DNA of 64,000 nucleotides from an uncultured Lachnospiraceae bacterium (GCA_950097145.1 CATNCF010000009.1:1-64000), one strand, 5' to 3'. Shown: positions 53,187 through 62,989, numbered from the stretch's first letter. Made by a program: numbers and translations. The notes: generated from the sequence alone by a model not told the origin.

Positions 53187-54230
53187 TCATGTACTTATCA
53201 GATGCAGAAAATTCTCCCTGTCTTCATTCTGAACAATAATCTTCTGCAGTTTTTCCAAATTTCTTCCACAGACCCATGCCTTGCTGGTGTTAAAATAATG
53301 GTTTGCAATCTTCCAGAACTTCTCTGGATAAGCAAGGCGGATATAAAGCTGATTCATTTCCTGACGGCTCAGCTCTCTCACATCATTATAAGCCTTCAGC
53401 ATATCCATGCCAAGCCCCATATTCCAGTTATGTTTTTCCAGAATCTTACGCATGAAATTCCCCAGATCCGCTGCCTGTACATCATAAGTTGCTTTTTCAA
53501 AATTCAGAACTGCCATTCCTTTCCGCAGAAAAATCACATTATGCTGGTTATAATCTCCATGGCAAATGCCATAGATCCCGTCAACCTCCTGGGATTCATC
53601 CTTGTTCTGCAGCTCCTGCTGTAAAGAAACCACATTCAATGCTTCCTCATAAAATAAATCAAAACTGCGCAAAAATTCCATCTCAAAATCATTTTTCTTT
53701 TTGCGGTTAAAAATGAAATTCCGAACTTTCTTCAATTCTCTGGTATGCCTGTCATTTTCTCTCAGAAGGCTGTCATCCTGAATTTGGAGATAATCTGGAA
53801 TCTCTTCTGGAAATGTTCTGAGAATACTATGTAGTTCTGCAAGCCGCCGGATGGCGCGTAAAATATCTTCCCGGCTCTTGGTATCACATTCCCTGCCCTC
53901 ATACCAGTCGCGCACCATATAGGCTGTTCCGTCTACATCTCTGGCAAGGGTTTTTTCCTCACTGGTCCGGACAATGCAGTCCACCTGTTCTTGTCCATGC
54001 CCTGCTAAAAACTGCAGGAGATGGTACAGGAAATCTGCTCTTCCCTCTGAACCTCTGTATTCTTTTAAAATTTTTAGTCCCTGGCTGGTCTCACAAATCA
54101 ATGCGCCTCTGCCCTTTACTGTCTGCTTTACCTCAAAAGGATATTGCTCCAGAATCAGATTTTCTCGATTATACACATAAACCCCTCCACCATGATATTC
54201 ACAAATCCATTTCTTGTGTCTTTCTATCAT
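53187..54230 (-). CDS. CotS/YsxE-like spore coat kinase-fold protein
   Basis: 347 residues of the aminoglycoside-phosphotransferase-like CotS group of spore-associated kinases. Seen: VVKGRGALICETSQGLKILKEYRGS with the ATP-anchoring Lys, catalytic loop GICHGDYNQHNVIFL, then VLNFEKATYDVQAADLGNFMRK. The usual metal Asp in a DF motif is Asn here (LNFEKA), which may weaken activity. An assembly or modification role in the spore coat is likely. It lies 18 bases after cca and is in one operon with the PEGA lipoprotein. Confidence 0.8.
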   Translation of the reverse strand: MIERHKKWICEYHGGGVYVYNRENLILEQYPFEVKQTVKGRGALICETSQGLKILKEYRGSEGRADFLYHLLQFLAGHGQEQVDCIVRTSEEKTLARDVDGTAYMVRDWYEGRECDTKSREDILRAIRRLAELHSILRTFPEEIPDYLQIQDDSLLRENDRHTRELKKVRNFIFNRKKKNDFEMEFLRSFDLFYEEALNVVSLQQELQNKDESQEVDGIYGICHGDYNQHNVIFLRKGMAVLNFEKATYDVQAADLGNFMRKILEKHNWNMGLGMDMLKAYNDVRELSRQEMNQLYIRLAYPEKFWKIANHYFNTSKAWVCGRNLEKLQKIIVQNEDRENFLHLIST

Positions 54231-54248
54231 ATGTGAAGAGGCTGCATT

Positions 54249-55586
54249 CTATTCAGATTTTTGTTCTGTTTTTACCAAATTCATTAAAATTTCCCTTGTA
54301 TTATCTTCTGGAACTTCCAGGACATGCATCAAAAGACGGTTTAACATCACCCCGATCTCTTTCCCCCGCTCCAGTCCCAGTTCCATCATATCTAAACCAT
54401 TTACTGCAAGATCTTTTAACTCCAGGCACTGCTCTTTCTCAAGAATCGCCTGGTACATCGCCTCATATTCGTCAATCAGCTCAAGTTTCTCCCTGCGCCT
54501 GTAATTATTTTTGGCCAAGGTATCGGCCCGCTTCACTTCAAATAAATCCGGATACTGCTCCAGGCCCACACGGTGAATGGCACGGCGCACAGAAGGTTCT
54601 TTTAAAGAAGGCCTGTCGTCGTGCCAGGCAATGAGATTGGTCACCTTTCGTATCGTATCATTGTCAAATTTTAAACGGCGCAAAATTGTTTTTGCTATTT
54701 TAGCGCCTTCTGCAGGATGTCCATAAAAATGATAAATGCCATTCTCATCTACCGTTTTACAAACCGGTTTTCCCACATCATGAAGCAGCATTGTTAGACG
54801 GAGAATCTTGTCCTTACGGATATTCTGCATTGCCAGTATGGAGTGCTCTCCCACGTTATGCCTGTGGTAACGGTTATTCTGAGGCGTCTCCATCATTGCA
54901 TCAAACTCCGGCAAAAATACGCGGCTCATTCCCAGCTCGCAGACTGTACGCATTTCCTCTGGATGATCTGAAATCAGCAGTTTCACAAGTTCTGCCTGTA
55001 TCCGCTCCGCACTGATTTTCGCAAGACTGGAAGCAAGGGCGGAAATGGCTGTTTTGGTCTGTTCCTCTATGGTAAACCCAAGCTGCGCGGCAAACCGGAC
55101 TGCACGCATCATTCGCAGTGCATCTTCCGTAAATCGGTGCATTGGATTTCCCACGCATCGGATTACTTGTCTGTGAATATCCTCCATGCCGTGAAATGCG
55201 TCAATCAGACCTTCTGTCTCATTGTATGCCATGGCATTAATCGTAAAATCCCTGCGCTTTAAATCTTCCAACAGATTTGCAGTAAAAACCACCTCTTTGG
55301 GATGTCTCTGATCCTCATATTCCCCATCAATCCGGTAGGTTGTGACCTCAAATCCTTCTGAGCCTTCCAGCACAGTAACTGTCCCATGCTGGATGCCTGT
55401 GTCGACAGTTTTCGGAAAAAGCTCCTTAACCTGCTGTGGAGACGCTGAAGTGGTAATATCCCAATCACCCGGAGTCCTTCCCAATATGGAATCCCTGATA
55501 CAGCCGCCTACCGCATATGCTTCATAACCAGCCTGTATCAATGTATTTATAATAAATTTCACTTTTCCGGGTAACTGAATTGTCAT
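54249..55586 (-). CDS. cca: CCA-adding tRNA nucleotidyltransferase with HD domain
   Basis: 445 residues. Nucleotidyltransferase head: YAVGGCIRDSILGRTPGDWDITTSA with the DxD pair, then RRDFTINAMAYNETEGLIDAFHGMEDI and VRFAAQLGFTIEEQTKTAI. A HD domain is in the C-terminal half: LLHDVGKPVCKTVDENGIYHFYGHPAEGAKIAKTILRRLKF. It adds or repairs the 3' CCA of tRNAs; note that the tRNA-Tyr gene in this window does not encode CCA. Part of the yqeY-cca-cotS-like-PEGA operon. Confidence 0.95.
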   Translation of the reverse strand: MTIQLPGKVKFIINTLIQAGYEAYAVGGCIRDSILGRTPGDWDITTSASPQQVKELFPKTVDTGIQHGTVTVLEGSEGFEVTTYRIDGEYEDQRHPKEVVFTANLLEDLKRRDFTINAMAYNETEGLIDAFHGMEDIHRQVIRCVGNPMHRFTEDALRMMRAVRFAAQLGFTIEEQTKTAISALASSLAKISAERIQAELVKLLISDHPEEMRTVCELGMSRVFLPEFDAMMETPQNNRYHRHNVGEHSILAMQNIRKDKILRLTMLLHDVGKPVCKTVDENGIYHFYGHPAEGAKIAKTILRRLKFDNDTIRKVTNLIAWHDDRPSLKEPSVRRAIHRVGLEQYPDLFEVKRADTLAKNNYRRREKLELIDEYEAMYQAILEKEQCLELKDLAVNGLDMMELGLERGKEIGVMLNRLLMHVLEVPEDNTREILMNLVKTEQKSE

Positions 55587-55602
55587 TTTTCACGCCTGCT
55601 TT

Positions 55603-56040
55603 CTACTGACAGCATTTCGCAACAACCTGATTGATCACTTTGCCGTCTGCCTTGCCCTTTAACTCTGCCATTACTGCTTTCATAATCTGCCCTTTGTTCT
55701 TTGTTGCCATTACCTCTGCAAACTTGTCTGTAATATAAGCTTCCACCTCTTCTTCAGACATCATTGCAGGAGCATATTCCTGAATTACGTCATGGCGAAG
55801 CTGATACTCCTCCAGAAGATCGGTACGGTCTGCCGGACAGGTATCTAACTGCTCTTTTGCTGTCTTCAATTCCTTTAAAATCACGCGGTCCACCAGGGAT
55901 TCTGGAATGTCTTCGCGGCATCCCTCGTCAATGGCTGCCTTCTTCACGGCTGAAACAAGTGCAGAAATTGCGTCTTTTCTTCCCTTATTCCTTGCCTTCA
56001 TAGCTGCAATCATATCTCCCTGCAGAGTTTTCATATTCAT
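55603..56040 (-). CDS. yqeY: GatB/YqeY domain protein
   Basis: 145 residues, all helical. LQGDMIAAMKARNKGRKDAISALVSAVKKAAIDEG and the C-terminal MSEEEVEAYITDKFAEVMATKNKGQIMKAVMAELKGKADGKVINQVVAKC match YqeY, which is related to the tail of the amidotransferase GatB and probably binds tRNA. Sixteen bases upstream of cca, so the pair may be functionally linked to tRNA maturation. Confidence 0.92.
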   Translation of the reverse strand: MNMKTLQGDMIAAMKARNKGRKDAISALVSAVKKAAIDEGCREDIPESLVDRVILKELKTAKEQLDTCPADRTDLLEEYQLRHDVIQEYAPAMMSEEEVEAYITDKFAEVMATKNKGQIMKAVMAELKGKADGKVINQVVAKCCQ

Positions 56041-56084
56041 AATATTGATTCCTCCTGTTCCATTATTATTTACTGTATGTCCCG

Positions 56085-57467
56085 TTACAATACACGTCTG
56101 ACCGTAACAATGGGACGGTACGTTGCATTATCATAAGCTACAATTCCATATGCCGTTCCTTTGGCATGGACAATCTGTCCATTTCCCATATAAATTGCCA
56201 CATGCCCGTTATAGCAGATAATATCGCCTGCTTTGGCATTGGCATAACTGACTTCCCTTCCCACAGAACGCTGGGCATAAGAATAGCTTGGAATGCTGAT
56301 TCCAAAATGTGCAAACACATAACTGGTAAAACCGCTGCAGTCTGCGCCTGTATTGGGGTCTTTGCCTCCCCATACATAAGGATTGCCCACAAAATTCATA
56401 GCATACTGAACCACGGAACTTCCGCTAACGCCAGTAGAATACCCTGGATCCTGGCCGCCTCCATCTGAGGTCCCTCCTGTACTTTCTTCTCCGCCCGAAC
56501 CTCCGCTGGTTCCTCCTGTGCTTCCGCCTCCATCTGAGCCGCCTGCCGTATCTGAATTCGAATCTGTGTTTCCTCCCGTATTTCCGCCTGTATCTGTACC
56601 TCCTGCCGTACTATCCTCAGCGCCGCTATTCCCGGCAGAATTTTGTGTTCTTAAGCGCTGCTGGCGCTGAAGTTCCTGCTGACGCTCCCGCTCCTCACGT
56701 TCCCGGCGTTCCTGTTCTTCACGCTCCCGCCGCTCCCGCTCCTCACGCTCATTTTCCTGGGCAATAATTACATTCTGCTTCGTAATCGTATCCTGATACT
56801 GGGCTGCAAGAGTCTGAGCTTCTGCCAGCAGATGATCAAAATTTGTCACCTCTTCCTTCTTCTGGGCAATCACAGTACGATAATTTTCCTCTGCCGCCTG
56901 AAATTCCTGCCGTTTCTCTTCCAGGGCTGCAACTTCTTTCTTCTGTTTCTTCTGCAGTTTTGCAACCTGTTTTTTCGTATTCTCGTATTCCGTCAGAAGA
57001 TTTCTGTCATAATCATATACCTGATTGACGTATTCCACACGATTCAAAAGATCCGCAATGCTCTTAGACTCCAGAATACTGGTAAGCATGGCGCTGTCGC
57101 CTTTTTCATACATAAATCGGATCCGCAGCTTCATTGCTTCATACTGGTTTTTCTCATCCTGCTTTGCCTGTTTTAGATCTTCCTTCGTTTGGGCCAGCTC
57201 ATCCTGTTTAATAGCCAGCTCTTCTTCCAGTGTAGATAATTTTACAATTACATTTACCAGCTCCGCATCCAGAGCATTTATTTCCTCCTCAAGCTGTCCC
57301 TGTTCCTGTTCTATATTATCTATTTCATTCTGTTTTGACTTTAAATTCTGTTCCGCCTTCTTCTTGGCATTTTCCGCATCTGACTTCTTGTCCGCCAGAG
57401 CAACATTAAACTGTGAAATACCCAGAGTAATTACCAGCAATACCGCCATCAATTTCTTTGATTTCAT
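56085..57467 (-). CDS. Secreted NlpC/P60 peptidoglycan hydrolase
   Basis: 460 residues. Signal peptide (1-25, ending VALA), a long coiled coil (about 27-255; two helices like PcsB/CwlO regulators), a Gly/Thr/Ser-rich linker (about 285-345) and a C-terminal NlpC/P60 domain (about 347-460) with catalytic Cys in GADCSGFTSYVF, His in GHVAIYMGNG and His in QIVHAKGTAYG. It should cut D-Glu-diaminopimelate or related peptide links during growth; in PcsB-type proteins the coiled coil is worked by FtsEX. Confidence 0.94.
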   Translation of the reverse strand: MKSKKLMAVLLVITLGISQFNVALADKKSDAENAKKKAEQNLKSKQNEIDNIEQEQGQLEEEINALDAELVNVIVKLSTLEEELAIKQDELAQTKEDLKQAKQDEKNQYEAMKLRIRFMYEKGDSAMLTSILESKSIADLLNRVEYVNQVYDYDRNLLTEYENTKKQVAKLQKKQKKEVAALEEKRQEFQAAEENYRTVIAQKKEEVTNFDHLLAEAQTLAAQYQDTITKQNVIIAQENEREERERREREEQERREREERERQQELQRQQRLRTQNSAGNSGAEDSTAGGTDTGGNTGGNTDSNSDTAGGSDGGGSTGGTSGGSGGEESTGGTSDGGGQDPGYSTGVSGSSVVQYAMNFVGNPYVWGGKDPNTGADCSGFTSYVFAHFGISIPSYSYAQRSVGREVSYANAKAGDIICYNGHVAIYMGNGQIVHAKGTAYGIVAYDNATYRPIVTVRRVL

Positions 57468-57587
57468 AAATTAGCTCCTTTCTGGTTTTCGTTGTCCTAA
57501 CTGATTATAACATCATCGTTCCGGGATAGCAACCGGAGAATCTCAGGGTACTTTAAATAATCGTTATTATTCACTGCAACGTAACAT

Positions 57588-57614
57588 CAAGCCCCCATCA
57601 AAGATGAGGGCTTG
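57588..57614 (-). terminator. hpf terminator hairpin
   Basis: CAAGCCC.CATC (57588-57599) and GATG.GGGCTTG (57603-57614) form a 12-bp stem with one mismatch and a 3-base loop, just after the hpf stop. The U-run is weak. Confidence 0.6.
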
Positions 57615-57617
57615 TCC

Positions 57618-58154
57618 TTAGAATTCTGGTTCAATCAGTCCATAAGTGCTTCCTTTTCTCTTATACACCACATTGACCTGTTCTGTTTCTGCATTCTGAA
57701 ATACGAAAAAGTTGTGTCCCAGCAGTTCCATCTGGACACAAGCATCTTCTGGATACATGGGTTTCATCCCAAAGCGTTTGGTACGTATGATCTTCACATC
57801 TTCATCGTCTTCCACTTCTTTATCAATATATTCTTTCTGGAAATTAGGCGCTGACTGCTTCTGATCTACAATCTTATTCTTGTATTTCTTTAACTGCCGC
57901 TCAATGACTTCTTCCACCAGATCAATGGAAACGTACATGTCATTACTCACCTGCTCAGAACGAATAATATTTCCCTTAACAGGAATGGTAACTTCAATTT
58001 TCTGGCGCTCCTTTTCTACGCTCAAGGTTACAAGAATATCCGTTTCCGGTGTAAAATATCTCTCTAATTTAGATAATTTATCCTGTACTGCCTGCTTTAA
58101 GCCTTCGGTTACTTCGATATTTTTTCCACTAATTGTGATTCGCATGGTGTCCAA
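57618..58154 (-). CDS. hpf: Long-form ribosome hibernation promoting factor
   Basis: 178 residues. N-terminal RaiA-type domain (1-105: ISGKNIEVTEGLKQAVQDKLSKLERYF, RQKIEVTIPVKGNIIRSEQVSNDMYVSIDLVEEVIERQLKKYKNK) and C-terminal dimerisation domain (about 118-178: IIRTKRFGMKPMYPEDACVQMELLGHNFFVFQNAETEQVNVVYKRKGSTYGLIEPE). The two domains join inactive 70S ribosomes into 100S dimers. Confidence 0.97.
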   Translation of the reverse strand: MDTMRITISGKNIEVTEGLKQAVQDKLSKLERYFTPETDILVTLSVEKERQKIEVTIPVKGNIIRSEQVSNDMYVSIDLVEEVIERQLKKYKNKIVDQKQSAPNFQKEYIDKEVEDDEDVKIIRTKRFGMKPMYPEDACVQMELLGHNFFVFQNAETEQVNVVYKRKGSTYGLIEPEF

Positions 58155-58182
58155 CCCCTTTGCCGTTTATTTTGATACATGC

Positions 58183-58211
58183 ATTATAGCATATTTATCT
58201 TTTCAATACAA
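58183..58211 (-). promoter_or_regulatory. hpf promoter
   Basis: On the minus strand TTGTAT (58206-58211), 17-bp spacer, TATAAT (58183-58188). Confidence 0.65.
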
Positions 58212-58230
58212 TAAATCTTCCTGGGTTTTC

Positions 58231-58259
58231 TTGACATTTCAAGGACAGGATCATAATAT
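58231..58259 (+). promoter_or_regulatory. Promoter for the FabG-like SDR gene
   Basis: TTGACA (58231-58236), 17-bp spacer, TAATAT (58254-58259), about 60 bases before the ATG and divergent from hpf. Confidence 0.65.
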
Positions 58260-58322
58260 TACTTCGTCGGTTATAAATTGTACGATCTGATAATACAACA
58301 ATAGCAAAAGGAGCTTATACTT

Positions 58323-59057
58323 ATGAAATCTGAAATTGCCCTTATTACCGGCGCATCCCGGGGCATCGGCCGCGCCATTGCCATAAAATTTGCCCAGGCA
58401 GGATTTTCCCTTGCCATCAACTGCAGGAGCTCTGCCCAGGAACTGGAGCAGTTTGCAGAAGAACTAAAAAGCTCTTATCATGTACCCTGCCTGCCTCTTA
58501 TAGGAGATATCGGCAGTGAAGATTTTGTGGCCGATGCTTTTCATATGATAGAAGATACTCTGGGTTCTGTCTCCATTCTGGTAAACAACGCCGGCATTTC
58601 CCATATCGGCCTGCTGGCTGATATGAGCCTTGAGGAATGGAACCGCATCATACAGACAAATCTGACTTCTGTCTTCTGCTGCTGCAGGCGCGCCATTCCA
58701 TCTATGGTCCGCATACAATCCGGCAGAATCTTAAATATTTCTTCCGTCTGGGGAAGCACAGGGGCTTCCTGTGAAGTTGCATATTCTGCTTCTAAAGGCG
58801 GGGTCAACTCCTTTACCCGCGCACTGGCAAAAGAATTAGCCCCCAGTAATATTGCTGTCAATGCCATAGCATGTGGAGTGATTGACACACAGATGAACCA
58901 ATGTTTTTCGAAAGAAGAACGCAATTTACTTGCAGAAGAGATTCCTGCCGGGCGTTTTGGCGCTCCAGAGGAAGCGGCGGCTCTTGCGTTTTCCCTTGTT
59001 TCTGCCCCTTCTTATCTGACTGGTCAGATTATTACGCTGGACGGAGGCTGGCAATAA
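58323..59057 (+). CDS. SDR oxidoreductase, FabG/YmfI-like
   Basis: 244 residues. Cofactor motif TGASRGIG (10-17), NNAG, catalytic Ser in NISSVWG and YSASKGG with Tyr and Lys; the basic loop INCRSSAQ suggests NADPH. It may be a stand-alone 3-oxoacyl-ACP reductase, but such single genes in Firmicutes can also be YmfI, which reduces a 5-aminopentanone group on elongation factor P. There are no fatty-acid genes nearby. AGGAG lies before the ATG. Confidence 0.85.
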   Translation: MKSEIALITGASRGIGRAIAIKFAQAGFSLAINCRSSAQELEQFAEELKSSYHVPCLPLIGDIGSEDFVADAFHMIEDTLGSVSILVNNAGISHIGLLADMSLEEWNRIIQTNLTSVFCCCRRAIPSMVRIQSGRILNISSVWGSTGASCEVAYSASKGGVNSFTRALAKELAPSNIAVNAIACGVIDTQMNQCFSKEERNLLAEEIPAGRFGAPEEAAALAFSLVSAPSYLTGQIITLDGGWQ

Positions 59058-59169
59058 AATACTTACTTGTGAATTCAAAACGAATTTCTCATATTTCTAT
59101 AATTTTTTCCTAATTTTTGCGTAAAATACTGGTAGAAGTTTTATAATTTTTACAACAGAGGAATTTTTT

Positions 59170-59529
59170 ATGAAATTTTCTACCAGACTGGAAAATCTTT
59201 TGGAAGAACGAAATTTAACCCAGAAAGCTTTATCAACCGAATTGAATATTGCAGCCTCCACATTAAACGGATATCTGCGGCAGAACCGTGAGCCAGATTA
59301 TGAGACGTTGATTAATCTTGGAAAGTTTTTTGGTGTTTCTATTGATTATTTACTTGGCGTCACCAACATCCGTAATCCTTATGTCTCCAATGGCTGCTAT
59401 GACGATAAGGAAGAAGATCTCCTGGAAACATACCGTTCCCTTGGCCCTCTGGAACAAAATTATCTGTTAAAACAGGCGCATATTTACAACGAACATGAAC
59501 TCGATACTCTGCCCGATAAAAAGAAATAA
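59170..59529 (+). CDS. XRE-family HTH regulator
   Basis: 119 residues. HTH (about 7-62) LLEERNLTQKALSTELNIAASTLNGYLRQNREPDYETLINLGKFFGVSIDYLLGVT, then a helical tail ending in KKK (DDKEEDLLETYRSLGPLEQNYLLKQAHIY). Such proteins control stress, sporulation or prophage genes. Single gene, no prophage nearby; AGAGGA lies upstream. Confidence 0.88.
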   Translation: MKFSTRLENLLEERNLTQKALSTELNIAASTLNGYLRQNREPDYETLINLGKFFGVSIDYLLGVTNIRNPYVSNGCYDDKEEDLLETYRSLGPLEQNYLLKQAHIYNEHELDTLPDKKK

Positions 59530-59558
59530 AATATCTGTTACTTCTTTCTATATGAAAC

Positions 59559-59633
59559 AAAGAGGCTGATGCGAAATACAAGCATTCTGCAATATAGTAG
59601 AAAGCTCTCAGTTTGCATCAGCTCTTTTTTAAT
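59559..59633. terminator. Long hairpin between XRE and greA genes
   Basis: AAAGAGGCTGATGC (from 59559) pairs with GCATCAGCTCTTTTTT (ending about 59631), followed by TAATATC. It lies between the convergent XRE and greA genes. Confidence 0.7.
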
Positions 59634-60132
59634 ATCCCCGAATGGCATCATTTTCATCTTCAGAGGTATTTTCAATGTTCCTTATCACAAGATAGTAACT
59701 ATAACTATCATTCACCTTAATCTGGACCCTGTCACCCGCTTTGTGACCCAGTATGGCTTTTCCAATGGGAGATTCTGTGCTTATAAGATTTTTCATGGAA
59801 TTTCCCCGGATCGATGTAACAAGACGGAAGACCTGCTCCTCATCATCCTCTTCAAAATATACGGTAACCGTATTGTTAATACCCACTTCATCCTCTTTCG
59901 AAGTATCAGACACGATCTGCGCTGTTTTCAGCATACGCTCCAGATAACGTATTCTGCCCTCATTTTTGTTCTTGTCCTTCTTTGCCGCATGGTACTCAAA
60001 ATTTTCACTTAAATCCCCATGTGCCCTTGCCTCTTTCACCGCCTCGATGGCCTCTTTGCGAACCACCAGTTTCCGGTATTCTATCTCTTCTTCGATTTTT
60101 TTTACGTCGCTCTTCGTTAATTGTTCCCGCAT
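59629..60132 (-). CDS. greA: GreA-type transcription elongation factor
   Basis: About 167 residues. Coiled-coil start SDVKKIEEEIEYRKLVVRKEAIEAVKEARAHGDLSENFEYHAAKKDKNKNEGRIRYLERML with the two tip acidic residues in DLSENFEY, then the FKBP-like domain (VFRLVTSI, STESPIGKAILGHKAGDRVQI). It rescues backtracked RNA polymerase by stimulating transcript cleavage. The start at 60132 has AAAGGAGGA upstream. It has an unusually polar tail (SEDENDAIRGY). Confidence 0.92.
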   Translation of the reverse strand: MREQLTKSDVKKIEEEIEYRKLVVRKEAIEAVKEARAHGDLSENFEYHAAKKDKNKNEGRIRYLERMLKTAQIVSDTSKEDEVGINNTVTVYFEEDDEEQVFRLVTSIRGNSMKNLISTESPIGKAILGHKAGDRVQIKVNDSYSYYLVIRNIENTSEDENDAIRGY

Positions 60133-60334
60133 ATTCTTATCCTCCTTTGCCATATTTTATCACACTCTCTCTAAAAATATAAAGAAAAAATTAAGAAATC
60201 TTTAGATATTTATCTATGCTTTTTTAAGATTTTGCCTCTATACTCTTAACTGTAGCGAAAAACAGTTTTATTTCGTTTACATTTTTAGAAGGAAATTCCA
60301 GGAATTCCCCATAAAACCAGAAAGGAAATCCCAT

Positions 60335-62989
60335 ATGAAATTCTATCGTTCCAACAAAAACAATTTTCCCAGATGGACAGAACGTGGCAAAACGCTGGTT
60401 TATCCCACACTTTTGCTGATACTCATACTTATATCTATCAGTCCTGCATTTAGTCAGAACGCATTGTTTGGGTCTGAGGGCGACTGGCTCAGCCAGCACA
60501 CTGCGGCCGCTGCATTATACCGCACCGCATTTTATGAAACTGGCAAAATCCTACCAGACTGGCTGCCCATAGGAGGAGGCTGCAGCAGCTATGATTTTTC
60601 CTATTATGGATTCCTGCGGCCAGATGTGCTGATTTCCTTTCTCCTGCCTCAGGTACCAATGTCCTATATTATTTCCATCTATGCGATTCTGGAATTTGCG
60701 GCGGGAACTTTACTCTGTTACTTCTGGCTGAAACGCCATGTAACGCGGCCGTTCTTTTCCTTTTTAGGCGGTATACTTTATTGCTGTGCTTCCTGTTTCT
60801 ACCATGCGCACCATCAAATTATGTTTGTAAATTATATGCCGTTTCTCATCCTTGCACTCTGGGGAATTGAAACATTGATTCAAAAAGGACGTTTTGTTCT
60901 GCTGACAATTTCCCTCTTTGGGGTGTGCCTGCACAGCTATTATTTTACACCTGCAGTTCTTGCCGTATGCTGCGTATATTTTTTATGCTGCCTTTGGATG
61001 GAAAAAAGACTTCATATTCTGCCCGTCGGAAACCAGCTTGAAACAGAACCTATAAAATGGTTTCCTATTATATGTAAACTGGCATCCTCTATTGTACTGG
61101 CCATTGGCATTGCCGCAGTACTGCTGATCCCTACCGGTCTGGATCTGCTTTCCATATCCAAAGATGCCGGAGTCCCTGCTTCTCTGGAGAAAATATTTTC
61201 ACTGGCGCTGGATCTCAAGGGCCTTCTATATCATCCTTATGGATGCGGGCTTACTATTTTATGCCTGTACACACTGTTATTGAGCATTCGCAGAAGATGC
61301 ACCAGAATGTTAAGTATACTTCTTCTGCTCTGCCTGACGGTAAATACTTGTTCCTACCTGCTCAGCGGTTTGCTCTATGTCCGTTACAAAGTTTTGATCC
61401 CACTGATTCCACTGCTGCTTTTGCTCTGTGTCCAGACGTTGGAAGCGCTATTCACTGGCAAAGAACAGCACAGCCTTCTGCTGGGGCTGCTGTGCCTAAG
61501 TCCTGCCATATTTTCAGAAATCTCCCTGGGGATCCTGGCAGATATATGTTTTCTCATTATTTCTTTTATCCTGATATATCTGGGAAAACAATACAGTTCC
61601 CGCAAAAAACCGGCAAGTACCAGCAAGGTTCTCCCGCTTTTTTTACTATTATGCGTTCCCTCTGTCTGTGTTTCGATTGTTTTAAACCAGCACGAAGATT
61701 ATATTCCTGTCTCTGACAAACGCCAGACTGTGTTCTGCAAAGAAAATTTATCTGTCTATGATACTGCAAACGCCAGAGAGGACTACCGTTTTGAATGCCT
61801 GACAGAGCCTTTTGCCAACGTAAACACACAACCTCTGCCGGACCTGGGGCGTACTTCTATGTACTCCTCCGTCACAAATAATCACTACGCTGATTTTTAC
61901 TATAATACCATGAGAAATCCCATCCGCATCCGAAACCGGGTAGCGCTGATGACCGATGCCAATCCTTTCTTTTCCTATTTTATGGGCATCCGCTACATAC
62001 AGACAAACCGCAGCGAGCTCCCCCTGGGTTATATGCCCCTGGAAGAAACAGGAGACGACGGAATATTTGCTGAAAATCCAAAGGTTCTGCCTACTGCATA
62101 CACCAGCACAAATCTCATGGCATGGGAAGAGTTTGAAAAACTGGAATTTCCCTATACCTTGGAAGCGCTCACGAAATATACCATCCTTCCTTCGGCAGAC
62201 AGTCCACCAAATCTTGAAGGCGAAAACAACTCCCTGATCTCAAAGAGCCGTTTTATGTCTGACAGCCAGATTCAGAAAATATCTCCGCAGGAACTTTCCC
62301 TGTCAGAAATTTCAGACGTCAAAAAAGCTTCCAAGAAGGAAGCCCAGATTTCCATTGAGATACCTTCTGAGCTAAGAAGCCGGCTGCTGATCCTATCTGC
62401 AGATGCAGTGTCCCATGACGGAAGGGAAGTGACCATTGACATTAATCATATCCGCAATAAACGTTCCGGTGATAATGCTCCTTATCCTAACCACAACGAC
62501 ACATTTACCTGGATTCTTTCCTCCAATGATGTCATTGAAACTCTGGACATTTCCTTGTCTGCCGGAGATTATACACTTTCTGGCTGGCGGGTATGGAGCA
62601 TGGACACCAGCAGATGGGGAAACAGCTCCGCACAGCCTTTGTTAAACCAAAATCGGAAAAGTTCCGATAATATACAGGGAATTCACGGGACTGCACTGAT
62701 AAACGGGCAGGCCGTCCTGGATAAACCAGGATATTTTGCATCCAGCTTCCCTTACCGCCAAGGGTATAAAGCTTATGTAAACGGAACGGAAACAAAAATA
62801 TCCTGTATTAACCAGACTTTTGTGGGAATCCCCCTGGACGCTGGAACCTATGAAATAACCCTCACTTACTGCCCTCCAGGAAAAACGGTTTCATGCTGGA
62901 TCAGCCTGGTGTCCCTGCTGGTTTTTGTAATCTGGATCATTATTTTTGAACGATATAAAAATACAAGAGAAAAGAGGAAACAGACATGA
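60335..62989 (+). CDS. YfhO-family polytopic membrane protein
   Basis: 884 residues with about 14 membrane helices and a large extracellular part. GSEGDWLSQHTAAAALYRTAFYETGKILPDWLPIGGGCSSYDFSYYGFLRPDVLISFLLP is the family-typical first loop. A C-terminal beta-rich domain is followed by a last helix (WISLVSLLVFVIWIIIFERY). In Bacillus, YfhO works with a GT2 (CsbB) and a GtrA-type flippase to move N-acetylglucosamine onto lipoteichoic acid. The same three gene types follow here, so it is likely the transfer enzyme. The stop TGA overlaps the next ATG by four bases. Confidence 0.85.
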   Translation: MKFYRSNKNNFPRWTERGKTLVYPTLLLILILISISPAFSQNALFGSEGDWLSQHTAAAALYRTAFYETGKILPDWLPIGGGCSSYDFSYYGFLRPDVLISFLLPQVPMSYIISIYAILEFAAGTLLCYFWLKRHVTRPFFSFLGGILYCCASCFYHAHHQIMFVNYMPFLILALWGIETLIQKGRFVLLTISLFGVCLHSYYFTPAVLAVCCVYFLCCLWMEKRLHILPVGNQLETEPIKWFPIICKLASSIVLAIGIAAVLLIPTGLDLLSISKDAGVPASLEKIFSLALDLKGLLYHPYGCGLTILCLYTLLLSIRRRCTRMLSILLLLCLTVNTCSYLLSGLLYVRYKVLIPLIPLLLLLCVQTLEALFTGKEQHSLLLGLLCLSPAIFSEISLGILADICFLIISFILIYLGKQYSSRKKPASTSKVLPLFLLLCVPSVCVSIVLNQHEDYIPVSDKRQTVFCKENLSVYDTANAREDYRFECLTEPFANVNTQPLPDLGRTSMYSSVTNNHYADFYYNTMRNPIRIRNRVALMTDANPFFSYFMGIRYIQTNRSELPLGYMPLEETGDDGIFAENPKVLPTAYTSTNLMAWEEFEKLEFPYTLEALTKYTILPSADSPPNLEGENNSLISKSRFMSDSQIQKISPQELSLSEISDVKKASKKEAQISIEIPSELRSRLLILSADAVSHDGREVTIDINHIRNKRSGDNAPYPNHNDTFTWILSSNDVIETLDISLSAGDYTLSGWRVWSMDTSRWGNSSAQPLLNQNRKSSDNIQGIHGTALINGQAVLDKPGYFASSFPYRQGYKAYVNGTETKISCINQTFVGIPLDAGTYEITLTYCPPGKTVSCWISLVSLLVFVIWIIIFERYKNTREKRKQT

